Below, piece by piece: positions 44,972 to 57,924 of a stretch of 64,000 nt of DNA; positions within the stretch are counted from its first letter, which is position 1; each line of letters starts with the position of its first letter. Source of the DNA: Quillaja saponaria (lineage: Eukaryota; Streptophyta; Magnoliopsida; Fabales; Quillajaceae); contig CM055607.1 in NCBI GenBank assembly GCA_029379385.1, positions 9,114,001-9,178,000 on the forward strand. Direction: 5' to 3'. The notes below the pieces were generated by a model. It was not told the origin of the DNA and searched no databases. It was given only the letters and a program-made list of their open reading frames with translations. Both the position numbers and the translations under genes were made by a program.

Positions 44972-45725
44972 TTACTCAGTGTGCTGTAAAATATAGTTAC
45001 CCAAAAGATTACATTAGATTATGTTCAATATGTGACCTTCCTACCTACTTAAGTATAGGTGCTTTGTAATTATCGTGTAATTTTTTTTTTTTTTCTTTTC
45101 TTTTAATTAATTCTTTTGGTAGTATGAACTATGACGAAAAACGTTATGAATAATTTTGTACCAGGAGAAAAGTATTGAAGGATCATGTATTGCTGAGATT
45201 TTGAAGCCTTTGTGTTGCCTACCTTAAAGCTAATTTTGAAAACATAGTTAACGGTAGGTTATATGTATTATGGATATTAAATATAGGGGATATCCATGTA
45301 AATTATCAAAAATAAGGGAAACTGACCATAATTTTGCTTAATCTGAGGAGGTGAAAAAGACTCCCAAATCAATGGAGTCCATAAGCAACGGCGTCGTTAG
45401 ATTTCTATCTCCATGGAATCTGAATAAGCCATCTCATATTTACATGTTGAAACGGCATGGAGTGAACTGTCGTGTAGTCCATGATTGATGACGGGTCATA
45501 CTTTGGCAAGTGGCAACTGCCTTCAGCCTCTGATTACAATTACAAGGAAAATGGGGAAGCCTTTGGTGTTCAAATATTAACCACAGACTATTTCAATGAG
45601 AGAAGAAACGACACAACCCAAAAGCTCCGTCGTCCTCAATATGAATTCAACCGTTAATACAGTGCAAAATTCATAATTTCTGAAGTACTGAAAACAAAGC
45701 AGTATAGAGATAGAGAATTATCAAC
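44972..45725. other. Intergenic region between FKBP and DUF1295 genes
   Basis: FKBP 3' flank followed by the DUF1295 upstream region. A poly-T/TTTC tract is at 45080-45105. No further gene is seen. Confidence 0.45.
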
Positions 45726-48700
45726 ATGGGTACTGTTATTGACTCCCATTTCTTAGCCCTCACAGCAATTGTCACTGTAATACTCTCTCTCTCTCTCTCG
45801 CTCTTCCTCATTGCTACCTATTTTGTTCTATTTATCCAAGACTTTTAGTTTTTGAATATTGTTTTTGCAGGTGGGTTATCAGTTTTTGTTCTTCGTTATC
45901 ACTGCACTTCTCAAATTCGACAAAGTTACTGACTTTGCTGGTATTATAGCTTTCTTTTCTCAAGTTTTTTTTTTTTTTTATCATTGGTCACCATTAGCAT
46001 GCTTTATGAGAGTTCATTTGGCGGGTCTGGGAAGGTGGGCGTTTAGTTTCTCAGAAATGGTAGGGGAATTAGAAAAGTCTAGCACTTAAATTATCTCTGG
46101 CCTTTTCCTCATTGAGCATATTTTAGGAAGAAAAGTGACAGGTATGAAAAGTATTTCTTCCCCTAAATAGACAAAGAGAAGTACTTCTGCAGCTACAAAT
46201 GATTTATAGTAAAACTTAGAAAATCAATAAAAAGCATTGAAGAAAAGGGCCTTTGGGTACTGGGAAATAATGGAAATAGGACAAAATCAACTAAATGATA
46301 ATAGTCTGTCATAATTGTGAGACCAATTATATGATTATGCTCAATAATTCTTTTTGCCCCCTCTCTTGCAAGGGAGTACAAATTTCATACTACTTGCTGT
46401 ATTGACACTGGCATTGAAGAGCGCGTGGTATTTCCGGCAGGTAATATATGTTTTCTTTTATATAACTGGAGTCTGGAACCGTTTCCACATTTTTTTTTTC
46501 TCTATTCTTGGATGAGCTAATAGAGGCTAGTTTGTCTACATGAAAAAAGACCACCCACCTGACAATTGGAAAATAAATTGATACTGCAACCTGTAAGGGT
46601 TTACTTCTTACTTCCATAAGATTATGATATATAGCTTGCAAAGAGTCATCGTTAAGATTTGAGAAGCTTATAGTGCAAAAAGGTCCCTTACATGGGAATT
46701 TTAAGTTTTCATATAGATTATACCTTTTTCTTTTGAAACTGTTGTTTCCATGAACATGTTTACACTTCATATGCCAATTGGCTTCTGATGAGTTGTCTTC
46801 CCAGCATAATGCTGTCGAGCTGTTGTGGAAGAATTCTTCAACTGGACACCCGAAATGGAGAATTTGATAGCATAGCTCATAGACTGGGATATAAGTTATA
46901 GTTGACCTGCATTTGTGGAGGACTTAAAAGATTAGAAAAAAACGTGAGCTACTTGCTCCATAGTTCTATTATTGAAACGTTTTTTTGGGGATATATATGG
47001 TATACCTATTTTATAGCACTCTGTGGAATAATTTTCATTTTCGAGTTCTCTCTCCGCTTTTTAGCCATCATTGTCTACCGTGTTTCTCTTAGAAGTCGTT
47101 CTTTTATTCCTTCACCTTTTCTCAAAAAATGTATTGTGCAGGAGCAATAGAGGACGGTTTTGATAAAGTTTCCTAGTCTCATGTAGAGATGTGTATACTG
47201 GATTACCAAATACAAAAAACTCAATAATTGTTACTATCAACTACTTATATGTTGCTTCAGTGTGATATTGTACATGAAATTGTCTGGCAAGTCATTCATC
47301 ATCTTGTCCCTCTTTAAAAAGTTTCCATTCTGTTCTTTCAGGTAGTCTTGACTTTGTTAGTTGTAATATGGGGTTTACGCCTGGCGCTTTTTCTATTAAT
47401 GAGGTATGAGTATGACAGATTCACTGCTTAAGTAATTGTACAATTTGTACTGAATAGTTGGTAGCTGGTTTTCCTTTGATTCAAAATGATAAAGTGGTTA
47501 TTACAGTAGTCTTATTAGGGTTATATAAAGGGAATTCATCACAAATAATCTTAAAAGGTATCTATTTCTTTCCTGCCCCCAAATTTTTGTCTTTTAAGCT
47601 GTTTGCATCTTTGTAGCATACTTAAGTAGAATTGCTAAAGGAAGCTGTGTGATTGGTCTTTGTTGCATGTGACCAGGCTACCAATATTTTCTTGATTGCT
47701 TATATCTAGTGAAATGCGGATAATTTCCTATTTTATTCTTGTTCATGTGACACCTACTAATCAAAGCTAGGTTCTGAAGCAATTGGTTGACATAATGTTG
47801 TTCAACTGCCGCTGTAAAGAAAATTAGGGGGTTTTTCTTTAGCCATTTCTCACTTAAAATTTTAACATTGCTACAAGATAATAAAATATGGTTTGTTTGT
47901 GCTTCTTCTCTATTATGATACAACAAATATATTGATGTATAGGAGTATCACATTATTGTCCTCCTTCATGATATGATTTTTTGATTGTTCTGAATCTTCT
48001 TATCAGGATTTTGAATTGGGGAGAGGATCGACGCTTTGATGAAATGCGCAATAATTTGGGAAAATTGGCAATATTCTGGATATTCCAGGTTTCTTAGCTT
48101 TCTAAGCATTTCAAATGTATTATTTATTAAACACATCTGCATTGGTGGTTCAGACGTTACAGTTTCACATATTAAGTGTGACTTCTCCAGTTTTTAACCA
48201 ATCCATTCCTTATTGCAGGCTGTCTGGGTGTGGACTGTGAGTTTACCTGTTACAATTGTAAATGCAAGTGACAGAAATCCATTCATCCAGGATGCGGACA
48301 TAATTGGGTGGATTATGTGGTCTCTGGGTTTTCTAATTGAAGGTACTGCTGATCAGCAAAAATTGAATTTCAAAAATTCTCCACAAAATAGAGGGAAATG
48401 GTGTGATGTTGGACTATGGAAATATTCCCGGCATCCTAACTATTTTGGTGAGGTTAGTGTTCCCATTTTAGTTCAAAGGCATCTACTTAAGAATTTGTGC
48501 TGTAGCAACCATTTATACAGCTTTGCATATATACATTATATCCGAAGAGGCTTATCACTTATGTGGAAAAGCTTAGGTTAGTATCTGTTTTTTTGAATTT
48601 GACCATTAGGGATTTGGACATGGAAATCTCTGAAATAATGGCCAGAACTTTTCAACTCTATTGGATTAGGGCCTTCCCAAATAATTGTTCTTAGAAGACT

Positions 48701-49728
48701 TGCGTTTGGGCATCATAATCAAATAAAATGGTTTGGGTTTAAACTTAAAGTGTCCAATGAAATCCATTATGGACAATCAATTCATCCACATTTTACTGTT
48801 AATGTATTCCTTTTGGTAGAAACTGTTAATATTTTTACTATTGCTTTATGGTTGGTTTATGCCAACCCTGAAGTTAATTACAAAAGCTAAACTTCTATGG
48901 TGGCATGACTGGCTAGATGCTGACAGACTTTTAGTTCGTTCAACATCAAATGGGCTGAAAGAATTTCTAACAAGAAGATAACATAAGCAAATAATGTACA
49001 CTACTTCCATCTGAAAGATATGTAGATGTTACAACTGAAATAGTAAAGAAAATATAAAATAGATATATCACAAACAAGTCTTTATCTTATCATTATGAGG
49101 GAAAATAAGGAAAAAGAAAATCTGAACAGGGGAAACCTGAATACCTGAATTCTATTTTTCATAGAAACATAATATTTTTCATCAAACAATGCATTGTATT
49201 CCTTGGTTTCATCAAATATTAAACTAACTGGGGCCTTCTTGAATGATTTCTCAGATTTTTCTCTGGTGGGGAATTTTTGTGGCTTCTTCACCTATACTGG
49301 AGGGTGCTGAATGGCTTGTAGTCCTTGGGCCAACCTTTCTCACTTTATTGCTTCTTTTTGTCAGTGGGATTCCTTTGCTTGAGGTTTACTTCTTACTTCT
49401 GGTTTTAATTATGGCCCTCCTTCCATCCTGAGACTTCTCTTATGACAAATATAATAACAAGCAGGAATCAGCAGATAAGAAGTACGGGAATTTGGATGGA
49501 TATAGGATATACAAAAGAAGAACCAGGTTAGGTTAATCTCTTCTATTGTTTTCCCCTTTTTTGGATGTAGCTTCGAGGAAAAAGAGCTGAGCCTTACATT
49601 TCTTTTCCAGCCCTTTAATTCCGCTGTCCCCTACAGTCTATGGAAACTTGCCCTCATGGTTCAAAACAGTTCTATTTGAGTTTCCTTTCTACAGTCATAA
49701 TCTTCCACAAGAAGGACCCATTTGGTGA
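45726..49728 (+). CDS. DUF1295 membrane protein (steroid 5-alpha-reductase/ICMT-like superfamily)
   Basis: Nine exons in phase: 45726-45776, 45871-45940, 46373-46440, 47342-47403, 48007-48088, 48219-48452, 49255-49383, 49465-49526 and 49611-49728, giving 291 aa. The protein is mostly hydrophobic helices (for example FLLLAVLTLALKS-like, VVLTLLVVIWGLRLALFLL, LVVLGPTFLTLLLLFVSGI). It has the family signatures NWGEDRRFDEMR, GWIMWSLGFLIEGTADQQK, GKWCDVGLWKYSRHPNYFGE and IPLLEESADKKYG. The HPNYFGE motif belongs to the cofactor-binding C-terminal part shared with 5-alpha-reductases and isoprenylcysteine methyltransferases. The substrate of plant DUF1295 proteins is not established to my knowledge. 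The start is the first ATG in a short 17-codon exon. A CT repeat follows the first donor. The length is normal for the family and no lesion was seen. Confidence 0.91.
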
Positions 49729-51085
49729 GACTACAATCTTCATCTTCAAAACAAATATGCTTAATAATAGCTTTTTAATTTGTGCTACTTCTTATTTCAA
49801 TTGCAAATTGGCTTTCATGGGGCTTGGTAGTTGAAAAGAGGCCTTTGTTGAAACATCACCGATTCTCCTTTATATTGGTGAATCATAGATGTTAATTATG
49901 ATCCTTCCTGTTAATTACGTTTGTCCCATTTGGTTCCAGAGCTTTTCCTTGTGTAATAGATTGTTGTTAGTGGAGTCTTTCCCTTTGCCTCTGGATAAAT
50001 TGGATTGTAGGTGTTGCACAATGATCTTGATCAATTTGACTGGACTCGTGATTTCTTGTGTGTTGCGAATTACTACACCTAGGTTAATATTGGCTTTAAT
50101 GTTTTCTTCCCCTTTTTATTCTGAGAGAAGATGCCATTACTCATCTGTTGCCCCCATAATTCCTGGATTGAGCAGTCTGATTAGTCAGATTTGCACATCA
50201 ACTCATGGAGAGTTTTATGTTGTAAACTTTATGCATCAGATTTATTCATTTATTACAGTGATTTTGTGGTAAATTCTCTCATTTTCTTGAACAAGGTCCT
50301 ATCATAATAATCGCCATCTGGGTGATTTTATGATTACAGTATGGACTTAAATTAATTGGTAATGTTGAATATATTGATTATGCACTGTTCTTCTAATATT
50401 AGATGGTGCTGATTAGTAGTTGTTTTAAAGCATTTACTTTACAATATGTGCAAGGTGTAGAACAAGCGGGGAACAAGGCAGCGATGCTGTAAAGATGCGT
50501 TAGTGCTATGATGATTCTTCGGATTTGGTGTTTTATTTCTTTGTTCACCATGATGACGGACTCTATCATGGAAGTTGCAACATTGTCACATTCATATGAT
50601 CTGGCTTTTAGGTGTTCTTGGCAAATTTATTGGGTACCTTGTAATTCTTGTATCCCCTTCCCCTTTGTTTTGGTTTTTCTTCACCGAGACAGTTAGACAA
50701 TATGGAGCAGTAAGTTTGAAGACCGACTTCTGCTGATCATACCAAATCACTGCACTTAAGAAATAACTAGTCTTGCATGTTGAATCAAAGTTTCAAAAAT
50801 TAAAATGATGATAACAACCTTAGTTAATAATCCTTTGTTTAACACATGTAAGGCATCCTCCCTTAGCTTGTGTCGTGCTTCAAAATAAAACGGCATCACC
50901 CACTGCAGAAAATGCAATGTCACGGAGACGAGCAGGTTTTATTCACAATTTACGATTTTATACGTTTTAAGATTTATTAGTGTTGTCAGTAGCGTCCTTG
51001 ATAGGATTTGGTTCACAATGGAGACATCCTAAAAACAGAGGTGAGTAAAATAAATTAACAAAATAAAAATACTATGAATAACAAA
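49729..51085. other. Convergent 3' region between DUF1295 and golgin genes
   Basis: The two genes converge here. Open frames at 49889-50272 (127 codons) and 50508-50696 have no domain and a composition unlike coding DNA. They may sit in the DUF1295 3' UTR. Nothing else is recognised. Confidence 0.45.
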
Positions 51086-54000
51086 TCATAACCCTGAAGT
51101 GTTATTGATGTTTTGCAAGGAAACAAGAGCGCCAGATCTAGCCTCATTTGATGCCTGAGAACCTGACATTAAAATATAAACCACCCAGAAACGAAGGCAA
51201 ATGAGGTAAACCAAAGACCATAATTTTGCCATAGGATTCCTCTTCAAAAACACTGCACCAGCCGAAAAAATAGAGTCCAACTGTTGAAACAGTGATCCCA
51301 AGTGTTTCCTGCCTGAATGGATTCTATCTTTTAACAAAGGCTTCAACTTAGAATTGGAAAGCCCCCATGTTCCTGATTCCAAGCCCTTTGACGAGGCACT
51401 AGCCAAATCAGCTGTATCTGATGCTGACATGTTCTCATCTACCATTCTTGATGCCGCCTGCATTTCGGTTAAAATATTTAAAGTAATTGTCATAATATCT
51501 AGAGTAACTATGAGAATTAGCACTAAGGATGTTCGAGTACATCGTACCTCAATTCTGAACAGAAGACTTGCCTTCTCAGAGGACAGGGACTCAACCTAAT
51601 TAAACAACCAGAAAAATAAAATTTCCTTGATGAGTCACTTATATCTCATTCTAGTTAGAGCTAATGAAAAATCTCGAATACTTCAATTTTGGCTACTAAT
51701 TGAAAAAAAGAAAGATCAAATCTTTGGACATGAAGGTGACACGTATTATCACAATACAAATAAAGTGACAAATTCCAAGTCTGAACATGACGAGCCAACA
51801 CAAATTGCTACCACTTAGCAGAATCGAAATGGTTAAACTGAATAAAATCAATCAATTTTATTTTTTCTTGGGAAGAGGGTGTAGATTTCACTTAATATGT
51901 GGAATTCTTTAATGGACTTATATTTGTGCATTAGTACTGTAGCAAATAGTAGAAGATAAAAATTGCCAAGTTCATTCATTTTAATTTTTTAACTATCACT
52001 TTAATCATTAATCAATTTCAGAAAGGTACCTGAGCTTGTTTCTGAATTAAATGGTCAGTCATCTGACCAAATCTTTGCTTCAGCTCAACTTCCACTTCTA
52101 TTGGATCCTCCACCTCTTTCCTTGTTATTTCAATATCAGCTTCCAGTTTCCTCACCTGCATTATACAAAATATATTGATAACTGAAACAGGTTTAAATTT
52201 GAGGAGAAAAAGGTAAAACAAAAAAGCCCGTGTAACTCAAGATCAATCAAGTTAACAGAACCATAAATAATTTCTTTGAAGCAAAGATACAATTGTGCGA
52301 CATGCATACATGTAGAACATCTAAAGCTTATCTTGCAATTGGGCAATTTTATCATTTACAAAAGAGTACTCCGCCTCAAGAATTCCTCGCTCAAATTCAA
52401 CTCCTTTTGAAGCTGCTAACTATAACATTTCAAATTAAGATAAACAGAAAAGAAAAAACTGTTGCAGCATAGTAAATATAACACCCCAAAAAGGAATATA
52501 AATCTAACGGGAAAACAGAAAAAATTCTCCCCCCTTAAAACAAAGAAACAAAAAATATCATGCACTGATTTCAGCAAATGCCGAGTATGACTCACTTCAC
52601 CTTTAGGCAACACTCTTTGATGAGAATTTGATGTCCTCCCTCCGAGCTCTACAATGAAAACAGAGAGAAAAGAAAATGTTAACATTATTTGGTGATACTA
52701 TTCATCAAAGGAAATATAATTATTCGTGCAGCGGCTTGCAGTGCTTGGGTATGGTTGTTTTTGAGACCTGTGACTACGAGTCTATACACATGAACCACCA
52801 ACATCAGTGTAACATTTTTACAAGCCAAATCAAATCTATATCATGGGCAGTTTGGTTCGTTCAGCTAATCAATTAAGAGCTTTGATTCCAAGCTTGGTTT
52901 GTGTTGGTCCAATAGTTTCAACAGTAGATGAAAAAAATCACCCAATCGGTTACTTTACAGTCCAATAGATAAATAGACCATACCTTCATGTCAATTCTTT
53001 CATTTCAATCTTCTGTTGGAATTCTACAACGTGTTTAACCTAGTCCAGAAATGTATGCATAAATGGTAATCTTAATTTCACAAATCCTTTTCAGTTATCT
53101 GAATCTCAAACCTGACATATCCAAACCCATGTCAAAATTTACATATGGATTCAAGAGTTAACAGAATATTATTTCCTCCATCCCATTTCATGTCTCAGCG
53201 GTCTTTGAACAAAGCTTCTATATTGTAAGAGAAAATGCAAATAGAAGGTAAATTTCAAGCCCTTGGTACATGACTCTGGAACTTAATAATTTAGATCTCC
53301 CGGAAACCAAAATACAAATTATGGTCATATTTTATGGACTATAATTAAGATCAAGAAAATATATGTTAGATGGTTAAAAAATAGAATTAAACCATATAAA
53401 CAAAATATGAATCTACGATATCACACGGTTCAAATTATATGTTAGATGGTTTAAATTACTCTTGAACTCAAATGTTCTCACACTTGACCCCCTCAGCCAT
53501 GTTTCATGTATCTGCTCCATGTCAGTTTGTGTCAAATAACTACTATTAAAAATTTAAACCAAGAACACAAGATATCTGCATGAAAATCTCAGCATGCCTC
53601 TATTTCAAGGGCTCCACTGCACAGTTGCTAGGGAACTTGCAAGATCAGCATTTATACTCTGCAAACATTCCAGACCGTCAGTGAAACCACAGTTAATCTT
53701 ACCTAGACATCCGTGTTGCTTAATCTTCCACAGATGGGAAATTTCTCATTAGGTAGTTCCCGGAACAAACTAGAACATTACCCTTTTGGAATTGGATAAA
53801 CACATAAAAAAGGGGGTTAAAACAGTCAGAAATACCTCTAGTTTAGCTAATCTTCCAAGAGCCTCCATTCTAGTATTATTACGTTTCTGCTACTCTAAGT
53901 CAACAGCATCCATTGTTTCCATCATTGTGCTCTGCAACTGCGAAGCCTGAAGCAAGGAAAAAAAGAAACAAATACACACAGCAAACAAGCATACCCTAAT

Positions 54001-56306
54001 TATTTTGGGATTTAAGGCTTAACTTGAGTTGAGTTAATTACACACAGCCAACACAGAAGATTCAAGACATTTTGATAAGACTTGGAGAGGAAAGAGTTTG
54101 GTATCCAGAAGTATCAATGAATAGACCATTGACTGGTAGGCAATTCTCTGGACATGTTACACGTGGTAAAGTTTTTTTTTTTTATCTAACTAGTTATTTA
54201 ATTACTGCAGATCTGTCACTTCACGAAATTTCGGAGTAGATTCTGTAGCTGACTAACAATTTCAAACTCTAACAGAGATAGGATCTAAGAATAAACAGAA
54301 GCTCAAACTAAGAATAGGAAGAGCATGCTAATAACACAAATAAAATGCCTCTAATTTCAAGAATTCAAACTCAAAACTCCTTTTGCATCATTTATTTTGA
54401 TTTTCTTGTAGAGAAGGAGTTCTTCATTTGCTTTCATTTTAAAATATATAGAATAAACATGTTAAGAATATTTCTTATAGTTGTCCTCCCAATATACTAA
54501 TATAATCTTAATGACATGCACTTCTTCATTTGAAACTGTTACCATCTAAACAAGTTCCAAAATAAGGTTAAAGAATCTCTTTAGCTCTGACATTGTACCC
54601 CTTTGCTTCCGCTTGCATCAAATTTCAGCTGTAAATCTCCTTGAGATTATCTTTACAAAATCAGTATTCAAGAAGAGTCTTCCGTTGGGGAAGAGTACTG
54701 AATATTTTCTTATTGCATAGTAATTCACATAATTTGAAGTCAAAATAAAATTTTCGCTTCCTTTATCATTTGAATCACATATCTAAATCAGCCAGAACTG
54801 CAAAAGGAAAAAATGATACATTACTTAAAATTGATCACTGAGAAAATATGAGATGATGTTCCCTATTGCACTTGTTGCTTAGCTCGCTCCTGAAGGATTT
54901 TTTTTAGACTTTGCTTCTCTCCCTCCAATCTGACCACCTTATTCTCCCTTTCTTTAATAGTCTCTGTTGCTTTAGCTGCTGCTTGCTCAAAAAGAAGCTT
55001 CTCCCTCCTCCTTTTCCTTTCCTCTCTCTTACGTTCACTTTCAGAATCAGATGTTGAACCAGAATCAGTATCTGAATCAGAGTCACGTCACTAGTCAAGG
55101 AAGAAATCCCCTTTAAATCATCAGAGATAGAACTTCCAGAGGCTGCATCTAATTCATGCTTCCCCTTTACTGTACTTGTCCATTGATTAGGAGCAAATCT
55201 ACTCCTCTGAGCATCAGATACTATATCTAATCTGCCTTCTGCAGGGTAATTATGAATCACAGACTGTAAAGAATCTACTTAAGAGAGGTCCTTGTAATTG
55301 GAACTAAGACCATTTTCTTCATTTCCCTTACTGTTCGGTTCTACTGAAAGTTTTGAACCAATGCTATTCCCATCAAACTCTACTCTCTCTGTATGCTTAC
55401 TGTCATTCTTCAGTTCAACACTAGAATGTATCCCAGCTAAACCAGAGGAGTTAGACTCCTCCCCATCACTTGCCTTCCCACCCTATCTAAGGTCCTTGAC
55501 GGCCCCCGATGGCAACACAGACTTTGAAGCACTATTAACATTTTTCTGATTCCTCTTAACCTCAGACACCAATGAATTCAAGCTCAAAATTCATCAGCCT
55601 CCTTCCATTTTTACTCAAACTTCTAACAGCTGCCACGCCATTACTGCTATTCATGGCAGAAGTAGTGGACTGATTAGCTGTACCGAGGAGTTCAGTCCAA
55701 TCACCATCTTTAAGTGTAGGCTTAGGTTTTGGAGAAGATTTCAGTGCACCAGTAATATCCTTATCCCTATCACTAAGTACGCTAAAACTATGAACACTGT
55801 GAGCTTTTCCACGATACTCATTCTTCTGTGGGCTGATTTTCTTCTTCAGTTGATCCTTCAAGGGCACAACACCCCCAGTTTTTACCCCGGTGTCAATATT
55901 GGGTTCGTCGGTATATAAGCTCTCGTTCTTGCGAAGTGACTCCGCGGCTTGCTGATCGATCTGAACCGTCCGTTACAGGATCAAAATACAAACCAAATTA
56001 CGAAATATTTAACGGGGAAGAGATTTAAACAAACAAAAATATTAAACTTTAACAAAATTCCTAAATTATAAATTGTTCTGACCAAGAAGGCACTGGAATT
56101 AATTGATTTCAAGTTCAGTAGCAGAAACTGAGTTTGATTGATACATACCCAGTTTTACCCGGAATCAAACCCAGAAAAAGAAAAAGAAAAAGAAAAAGAA
56201 AAACAATTTTTATCCATAAAGAATTTGAAGAATAAGGATTTAATCAAAATGCCTGTTGTAGAATATTCTCAGCGGCTTTGAGCTTTGAGGAGATCCAATT
56301 CGCCAT
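51086..56306 (-). pseudogene. GC2: Golgin candidate 2 homologue, decayed
   Basis: The whole gene outline is present: exon 1 56306-56253 (MANWISSKLKAAENILQQ), a large exon 55960-54873, 53946-53836, about 53660-53595, about 53040-52990, 52648-52601, 52415-52327, 52155-52030, 51595-51548 and 51457-51086. The last exon ends with the C-terminal membrane anchor (WSLVYLICLRFWVVYILM). The coiled-coil blocks KKLEADIE-like, EDPIEVEVELKQR and DHLIQKQAQ are clear. Lesions: one extra base near 55578, TAG at 55495-55493, TAA at 55281-55279, a shift near 55085-55090, TAG at 53892-53890, an extra C near 53605, TGA near 52993 and a lost donor at 52327 (CT instead of GT). Intact golgins tether vesicles at the Golgi. 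Several independent lesions, including substitutions, argue for a true pseudogene and not read errors. Confidence 0.87.
56160..56200. repeat. (GAAAAA)n repeat in golgin intron 1
   Basis: Five to six units of the hexamer gaaaaa lie in the first intron of the golgin relic, about 50 bp from its donor side. Confidence 0.75.
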
Positions 56307-56489
56307 GATCTTCGATACGTAGCTGTTTCCTCAGAATCAGTGTGTGCGTTGCAACAAAATGAGAAAGTAAGAGTAAAAAAACTCGAAAGGGCGTATTTTA
56401 GCACAGAAAACAGGAGGAGTCCATTGTCAAAAAGCATGAAGATGGAAGATGCTTTGTGTCTGTGACAAGGTTGTGATCACTGCCACAAA

Positions 56490-57100
56490 ACCCCTTTTTT
56501 TTTTTTTGACACTGTAGATTTTTAGTGGTCTTTGATTTCTGTAAGAGTAAGACTGTAACTTGGACAAGGAAAGAGAGATCGACAATAACAAACTAAAAAT
56601 TTGAGATTGTGAGTGAGTTACTTCCAGGATGCCATCGTGGGCCCTTGTTGGGCCTGTAAAACCTAGCCCATAATTGGTCTAGTTCTAGACTGGCCTGTTT
56701 CTGTATATCATTTCTCAGTCTGCATTAATTAGATTAGAGCCATATAAGAACGAAAAAGAGAAGGAACACCCCAAGTGGTTGATTATTGATTAAGATTGTG
56801 TCAATTTTTTAATTAATATTATAGATTTGGAATTTTTTTTTTTTTTTTTTTTTTTTTAAGGAGTGGTCGTGAGAAGTAAGAATTGAGGATCGAGAAGTGC
56901 ATGTAAGCGGGAAGAAAAGAAAAATTAACAGAGAATCATAATTTAGAGAGGTTAGCAATAAATTTGATAATCCAATATGGGATAAGATTAGATCTAAAAT
57001 AATATATAATTTCCAATTCAAAGTTCTATCTTTATCCATATCATATCGATCCCTTAACATTAATAATTAACATATATATATAGTTGTACTTGTCTTCTCT
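56490..57100. other. Upstream flank of the golgin relic
   Basis: The first 150 bases upstream of the golgin start look like promoter/leader DNA. Beyond this lie a 27-base T run (56829-56858) and AT-rich DNA without genes. Confidence 0.4.
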
Positions 57101-57104
57101 TGAT

Positions 57105-57180
57105 TGATTTTTGAACAAGGAATTAATTAACAATAAGAAACATCCCTATAAGTAATTTCTCTTCATAAATCCCTCCTCAG
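57105..57180 (-). pseudogene. Relic of the small membrane-protein gene's 3' end
   Basis: On the minus strand EKLLIGMFLIVN followed by a stop parallels the C-terminus GKSLIGMFLLVSSLF of the gene at 61977-62470. The DNA match (ggaatnttnnttgttaattccttgttc type) extends into the 3' flank. Upstream of it the frame is lost. It is probably the remnant of one half of a local duplication. Confidence 0.5.
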
Positions 57181-57915
57181 TCAAAAGAGTAATGAAAATG
57201 AAAGTGAATGCTAGAGTGAAAAATTAAATAATATTTTGATATACATTTATGAGAAACGGTCCAATCAATTTAGAGGCTCATACAACGATCTCAAAAGCCA
57301 TCAGAATTTTCTTTTTTATATCTACCATATGATTGTGCCAAAAATTACAAGTATATATGTTAAACACGTATATGTGTGTGTTAAGAAGAAATTAAAACAT
57401 TGAAGAGAAAAAAAGAATTAAAGATATTGTACGTAGCAAATGAAGATAAATATGTCGAGGTAGCATTTGTAGTAGTGATGATGATGGTGATGATTCTATA
57501 TCTTATAATGCTATGGAGGACGTCTTAAGTGATGATGATGGTGATGATCATGACCATGACGATGACTTATTTGTGGTCCAAATCCATGAACGTACAAGGA
57601 TATCTAATGAGCTCCCTCCAACTTCATTTTCTTCAAAAAATCATAGAATTGCAACTTGCAAATTGCAAGAAGGAGTGTGATGAAAAATTGAAAGCCGAAA
57701 AGGGTTTTCATTCACACAGATTTCAAAATAGGCAGATGTATGAGAAGATGCATGGGACATATCCGTTAATTTTATATTTATAGATAATCACACTTTTTTT
57801 CTTTTTTTGGTAAAAATAAATAATCACACTAATTCATAGAGATTTTGTTATATATTTATAACTATATTGTACAAGAAAAGCCAGAAATATGAATTCTCTG
57901 ACACTTGAATTAAAA
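57181..57915. other. Spacer with a short Asp-rich open frame
   Basis: On the plus strand 57513-57680 is open for 55 codons (MEDVLSDDDGDDHDHDDD, then ISNELPPTSFSSKNHRIAT) and stays open upstream to 57450. It includes a second copy of the SDDDGDD phrase. I do not recognise it, and no flanking exons could be joined. It may be a decayed coding fragment. Confidence 0.3.
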
Positions 57916-57924
57916 TTGAATGAA

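Noticed and set aside
49889..50272. 127-codon open frame downstream of the DUF1295 gene
   Set aside because: No domain, no splice partners and a composition like non-coding T-rich DNA; it is most likely 3' UTR or spacer.
51086..56306. Calling the golgin a working gene with sequencing errors
   Set aside because: Lesions include point stops (lysine-type codon to TAG) and a lost splice donor as well as frameshifts, in different exons, whereas neighbouring genes read cleanly through many exons.
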